A stretch of 26,374 bases of DNA from Lichtheimia corymbifera B2541 (taxonomy: Eukaryota; Mucoromycota; Mucoromycetes; Mucorales; Lichtheimiaceae). Positions 22,491 to 26,374 of this stretch are shown here, piece by piece. The DNA lies in contig JNEU01000699.1 in the NCBI GenBank assembly GCA_000697475.1, positions 1 to 26,374 on the forward strand, in the 5' to 3' direction. The notes under the pieces were generated by a model. That model worked only from the letters and a program-made list of their open reading frames with translations. It had not been told where the DNA came from and made no database searches. Position numbers and translations under genes: made by a program. The first letter of the stretch is position 1. Each line of letters opens with the position of its first letter.

Positions 22491-24689
22491 ATGAGCACCT
22501 CCTTGTATGAACATCTCTTTGAGGATAACAATGTCACCCGGGCAACCAAGGATGATGACCCTTTGATTGTGGATGCCATGGACACCAGTCGTTTCCTGAC
22601 ATTTATCGAGCTACGCTGCAAGGTGCGCGCACTTGCAATCGCCTTACGTCGACCACCTTTCAATTTCCAAGAAGGGGATGTCATTGCTTTTTGCTCAGCT
22701 GATGATGTAAGTGAACGGATGAATGCGCACGGACCATGTTGTTGACATGCTGTTCATGCATATCGTAGATTGAATGTGCTATTGCTATATGCGGGATTGC
22801 TTGTGCTGGTAAGTAGCAGTAGCAGACTCCCTTTATCCGAAATCTCCTCGACTCATTCTTCACGCTTAGGCTTATCGGCATGTCTTATTCCATCCAAATC
22901 CCATGCTGATGACATCCGAAACATCTTTCATTCCTCATCACCCAAAGCAGTCGTCGCTCACCCTGAAACATTGGATACCGTCAAAAAAGTATGGAATAAG
23001 GAAAACGGCAATGCAATCCCTATTTTGCTACTTGGTACAGAACACGCCGTCAACGACACTGAACTTCTTGCTCAATACACACGTGGCGACAAGCATGGTG
23101 AATTGCCAGGAGTAAACCCAGATACACCTGCTTTTATTGTTTGCACTTCAGGAAGCACGGGACATCCCAAACCTGTCGTCCTCACGTAAGAACATCTCTT
23201 GTTGTAATCAATATCCCTGGTACTCACAAAACATTGATCTCTTATGTAGTCAACGTGTGGCTATTGCACGCATGCAACATGAGAATCCAGCTAATCGTGT
23301 CGTTGACGCCGATCATGCATCTCCTCGCTTACTATCCACCACTCATTGCGCTTTTATCTCTTGGCTCATGCTCTGCTGGATCACTATACGAATTGGATAT
23401 CCACAATATGTATTGGGGGAATGGAATGCATCAAATTTGGATCTTGTCATGAGCAAGGTGCAGGAGCTGAGGATCACATGGATACTGAAATTGGAATCTC
23501 AAGTTATCACACAAATTGCATATCAACCAGAAATGATCAAGAAATACAACCTTTCCACTCTGCAAGTGGTTGATTCAGGTGGCCAGCTTGTTCCGCAAGA
23601 TGCACTCTTACGCGCAGCAGAGATTCTTAAAGCGAGTGTTCGATGCGTATATGCCAGCACGGAAACCAGTCTTGTTTTTGCGTTATCCGACAAATGCACC
23701 TTCTACAGTAAGTCCATCGCCTGGGTATTTCAATGAAAAAGAATGAACCAACATGCTATATCTATGCATAGGAAAGGAGGGGTTGTTTGCAAAGAATGAT
23801 CCATCTGCTAAGGTTAAACTCGTGGATAACAATAACAAAGGTAAGGTTGGGATAAGGCTGCACCGCACTTTTGGATTCATGTGTATTGATTTGCTTTTTA
23901 TGCTCGCTTAGAGGTGCCTATTGGCGGCGAAGGCGAGTTAGTAGTGACGAGCCCAATGAACGCAGTTGTAAGTCGAAGCACAATGGACGCTGCAACCAAT
24001 TTCAGGCATTGATTTTCTTTGTTGTCATATTCAGGGATACTACAATCAACCAGATTTGACAGCAAAATCATTTGACAATGAAGGCTACTACCACACGGTA
24101 AGCAATGGATACGAAAGGACAATGACATATCTCATTGAGTACATGCTAATATAGGGGGATATATGCACTGTGGATGAAAATGGCAACTATACTATGCTTG
24201 GTCGGAAAGCGGATATCATTCGGACAAAGCCAACGCCAGTACGTATCATTCATTACGCTGATAGGCACCAATTGCTCATTGTGTAAACCGTCTTTCCAAC
24301 ATGATAGTTCTTTCCCAAATTACTTGAAGACATTTGTGTAAGTAGTCAACCATCCTACAATCATGCAGCTGGATCAGTATTAATATTACTTCTTTTGTTT
24401 CTAGCTGTCTTTCGGAGGGATCAAAGAATGTGCTATCGTGGGTGCATTCAGCTCAAAATATGACCAAGAACTTCCTCGTGCGTATATAGTGCCATCAGAC
24501 GGAATCGCATTTGAACAAGACAAGATTGAGCAGCTTATCAAGTATGTTGAAAAACAAGTGTCTATCCAGGAGATGAGATTGAGTGGCGGTGTCAAGGTTA
24601 TGGCAGATCTTCCTATTGGAAAGACCGGAAAAATCGAACGAGTAGCGCTCAAAAAGCTCGCTCAAGAGGAACTCCAGGAGCATACATAG
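22491..24689 (+). CDS. Acyl-adenylating enzyme (AMP-binding/ANL family), paralog B
   Basis: Spliced model: 22491-22706, 22769-22808, 22870-23185, 23250-23707, 23772-23840, 23912-23967, 24035-24097, 24155-24238, 24308-24337 and 24405-24689, giving 538 residues. It should form an acyl-AMP from an unknown acid. Motifs: TSGSTGHPK (about 178-186), YASTE (about 325-329, Ala where the family has Gly), HTGD in place of the common RTGD, GRKADIIRTK followed by PTP where paralog A has GKT, and the C-terminal adenylation lysine in GKTGKIER (about 520). Like paralog A it has no carrier domain and no peroxisomal C-terminus. Exons of exactly 40, 56 and 30 nt occur at matching places in both genes; one intron, splitting HTGD, is unique to this copy. 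The motif substitutions could mean altered substrate or weaker activity, but no frame break is seen. Confidence 0.85.
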
Positions 24690-25182
24690 TATCTAGTCAT
24701 TGGCATTATCTTGTAATTTATAGTCGCTGTATCGTTTAGTTTGAGCAAGACCAATTGTTATAAAAGGACATGGTTATTTAAAGGGTTGCCAATCATGAAA
24801 ATAGATAGTGGGATCAAATAAGAGACAGTACAGCCATAGGGTTAAAGATATTTCTTTCTAATAGGGTTGACTAGCATCCCAGCAGATTGTTCGCTGCTTC
24901 GCTCTTAAATCTTAGAAGACTCGTTGGATGGATTAACACTGCCAATATATAATGATCTTACAATAAGCTTACACGTTTGCGCGACCACATTACTATCCCG
25001 TCGTATTCGTCTTTATAGGAACCTTCAATCTTTTTCCAACCATATTGCCTCTCTAATAACCTGCATATTGCCGTCCTTCTATAGTCTCTCCTACATTTAC
25101 ACCCTCCCACTCAAAATTCCATAAGAAAGCGTGGGTTCTTCACTAGACCAATGTTGATCAGCTTGTCTGAGAGCACTTTTGT
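24690..25182. other. Intergenic, no supported gene
   Basis: AT-rich sequence downstream of paralog B. The only sizeable plus frame (24924-25124) has no domain and no recognisable start context. I see no repeat matching the 1527/4194 pair behind this second paralog. Confidence 0.5.
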
Positions 25183-25446
25183 GTGAAAGTTTCAGGTGTG
25201 AGATGGTCATTCTCGACATCCTGGGCCCTCCAACCTACATACATATTATATATCCTTCCGTTCATCGTCGGACGCTCCCATTTTAATTCTCACAATGAAG
25301 CCTGCGATTTTAATATGAATGGCGTTGATCACTACACATACAAGCTAGATCATGCTGATAGGGCCGTTGTCATAGGTAAGCATTATGATGTATGCACTTG
25401 TGCCCACAGAGCTCATAATCTTTCTTACGCAGCCGTAATGATTTAA
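25183..25446 (+). pseudogene. Possible 3' end of an unidentified gene
   Basis: The plus frame is open from a GTG at 25183 to TAA at 25446, with no ATG before about 25315. It contains a convincing intron (25376-25432, 57 nt, GTAAGC donor, TTTCTTACGCAG acceptor) just before the stop. Splicing gives ADRAVVIAVMI at the C-terminus; the upstream part reads NGVDHYTYKLDHADRAVV. I do not recognise it. No convincing upstream exon was found, so it may be the remnant of a gene, a short gene starting at an internal ATG, or chance. Confidence 0.25.
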
Positions 25447-25754
25447 GCTTATTACAATGGATCAAGCTTCCGTAACAAGCAGGTTGCTGGGTACCATTAC
25501 TATGGGTTTATTAACATTGAAAATACAAGCGTCTATTTAAGCATGTATACTATCAGTTATCGGGACTACCCATCGTCTATCAGCATATGAACAATGAAGC
25601 TTTAATGAATCTAATATGACAGAAGGAACAAGAGCATCTCGATACAATGATGTGGGTCTAATCCAATCTCCCCTGCCGGCCTTCAAATTTCTATCCTTCC
25701 TTTCCTTCCAGATGCCAATCAGTGGATCACAAAGAATCAGCAGGGGTCGTTGTG
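25447..25754. other. Intergenic, no supported gene
   Basis: Between the two weak models at the right end. A 73-codon minus frame at 25537-25758 overlaps the end of the next model by a few bases and has no recognisable domain, so I regard it as 3' flank. Confidence 0.4.
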
Positions 25755-26219
25755 TCATTGTATTCTTGGTTGCTGCCTCATAACATCTTCATCCATGATT
25801 GTAAAAGTAGCTGTTGCATGCATTGACTTGAACGTTGCAATATCATCCATGGCGGTAAATCCTCTCTTGTCAAAGATATAAACCCTCGTTTCCATGCCAT
25901 CCAATTCATCCAATCCATCATCATTCTCAGCCGTATCCACATGTTCGTTACTGCTGACGACGAGCCAAGTAGCCAAAGCAACATTCCAGGATTCCACATT
26001 ACTGCACTTGATTGCATCCATCCATTCATCCATAACCGTTGCGAGTCCAATAAGAAAGAGCCTCTGTAATCGCTGTTGATATGCTTCCTTTTCCATCCGA
26101 GTGCTGATCTCTCTTTTTCTTGGTCATTTTCAGTGCAGCTCAACAAGGCGAAGAGTGCTTGTATTGCGGGATACTTGATAGCTGATATGGGACCATCCAT
26201 TAGAAGTCGTATGCATCAT
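25755..26219 (-). CDS. Hypothetical protein, weakly supported two-exon model
   Basis: Tentative exons in gene order: 26219-26175 and 26108-25755, giving 132 residues. The second exon is the better part: from MEKEAYQQRLQRLFLIG it continues with DEWMDAIKCSNVESWNVAL, an acidic stretch ENDDGLDELDG, and VYIFDKRGFTAMDD, and looks like genuine protein, but I do not recognise a family. A minus-strand TATAAAA at 26249-26255 lies just upstream. The join is doubtful: the acceptor is purine-rich and the ATG is only about 30 nt from the TATA box. The start could instead be ATG 26096 or ATG 26200 in another frame, and the gene may be incomplete or relic. Confidence 0.35.
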
Positions 26220-26248
26220 TGCAAGTTGCCACACGTAAATAAAGTTGC

Positions 26249-26255
26249 TTTTATA
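26249..26255 (-). promoter_or_regulatory. TATA-like element at right end
   Basis: The minus strand reads TGTATAAAAGC. It lies about 30 nt upstream of the first possible ATG of the hypothetical minus-strand gene, which would leave almost no leader, so it may serve a start further downstream. Confidence 0.35.
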
Positions 26256-26374
26256 CAATGGCTATCAGCTGTCCACGTGAAGAGGCCGCAAGTAACTTGA
26301 GACAGTGGAGACCTTGCTAATGGCAGCTGCTGTTACGGGATGGTTGTGGCAGAGGAGCGTGTTGTAGTAGTAGA

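Noticed and set aside
25778..26200. 140-codon minus frame overlapping the hypothetical gene at the right end.
   Set aside because: Its second half is unusually rich in Trp and Met, as expected for a shifted shadow of the better frame at 25755-26096.

Overview
The window is fungal nuclear DNA. Genes are dense and split by many short GT-AG introns of about 50-125 nt, leaders before start codons are often CT-rich, and the products are eukaryotic: Skp1, APC10/Doc1, GPN1/Npa3, Bcp1/BCCIP, an F-box protein and an AGC kinase. The kinase carries an N-terminal PX domain, an SGK3-like layout that Saccharomyces Ypk/Sch9 kinases lack. Together with the intron style this suggests an early-diverging (Mucoromycota-like) fungus. 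That placement is inference; no rRNA or marker is present to prove it.

Layout: 1-1986 is gene-poor and relic-like. It holds a stop-interrupted reading frame (392-859, minus), a shrunken RNA-recognition-motif fragment (1218-1421, minus) and one copy of a repeat (1527-1642). Next come a nine-exon acyl-adenylating enzyme (1987-4178, plus); the second repeat copy just past its stop; a possible 44-residue membrane protein (4535-4669, minus) head to head with an AlkB-like dioxygenase (4815-5561, plus); APC10/DOC1 (5690-6741, plus); a nine-exon MFS transporter (6810-9032, minus); a LisH-WD40 protein (10004-11293, plus); BCP1 (11451-12523, minus); SKP1 (13483-14186, plus); a PX-AGC kinase (15145-17914, plus); GPN1 (18122-19570, minus); an F-box/LRR protein (20415-22158, plus); and a second acyl-adenylating enzyme (22491-24689, plus), paralogous to the first with nearly the same intron map. 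The right end has a possible gene tail (about 25300-25446, plus) and a weakly supported small hypothetical gene (25755-26219, minus).

The genes do not form an evident pathway. SKP1 and the F-box/LRR protein could be partners in an SCF ubiquitin ligase, and APC10 belongs to the other large cullin-RING ligase, but they are separated by unrelated genes. The two adenylating enzymes, the MFS transporter and the 2OG oxygenase are the accessory-looking content. All exon borders were placed by hand from reading-frame continuity, splice signals and recalled family consensus. They are predictions without transcript support.
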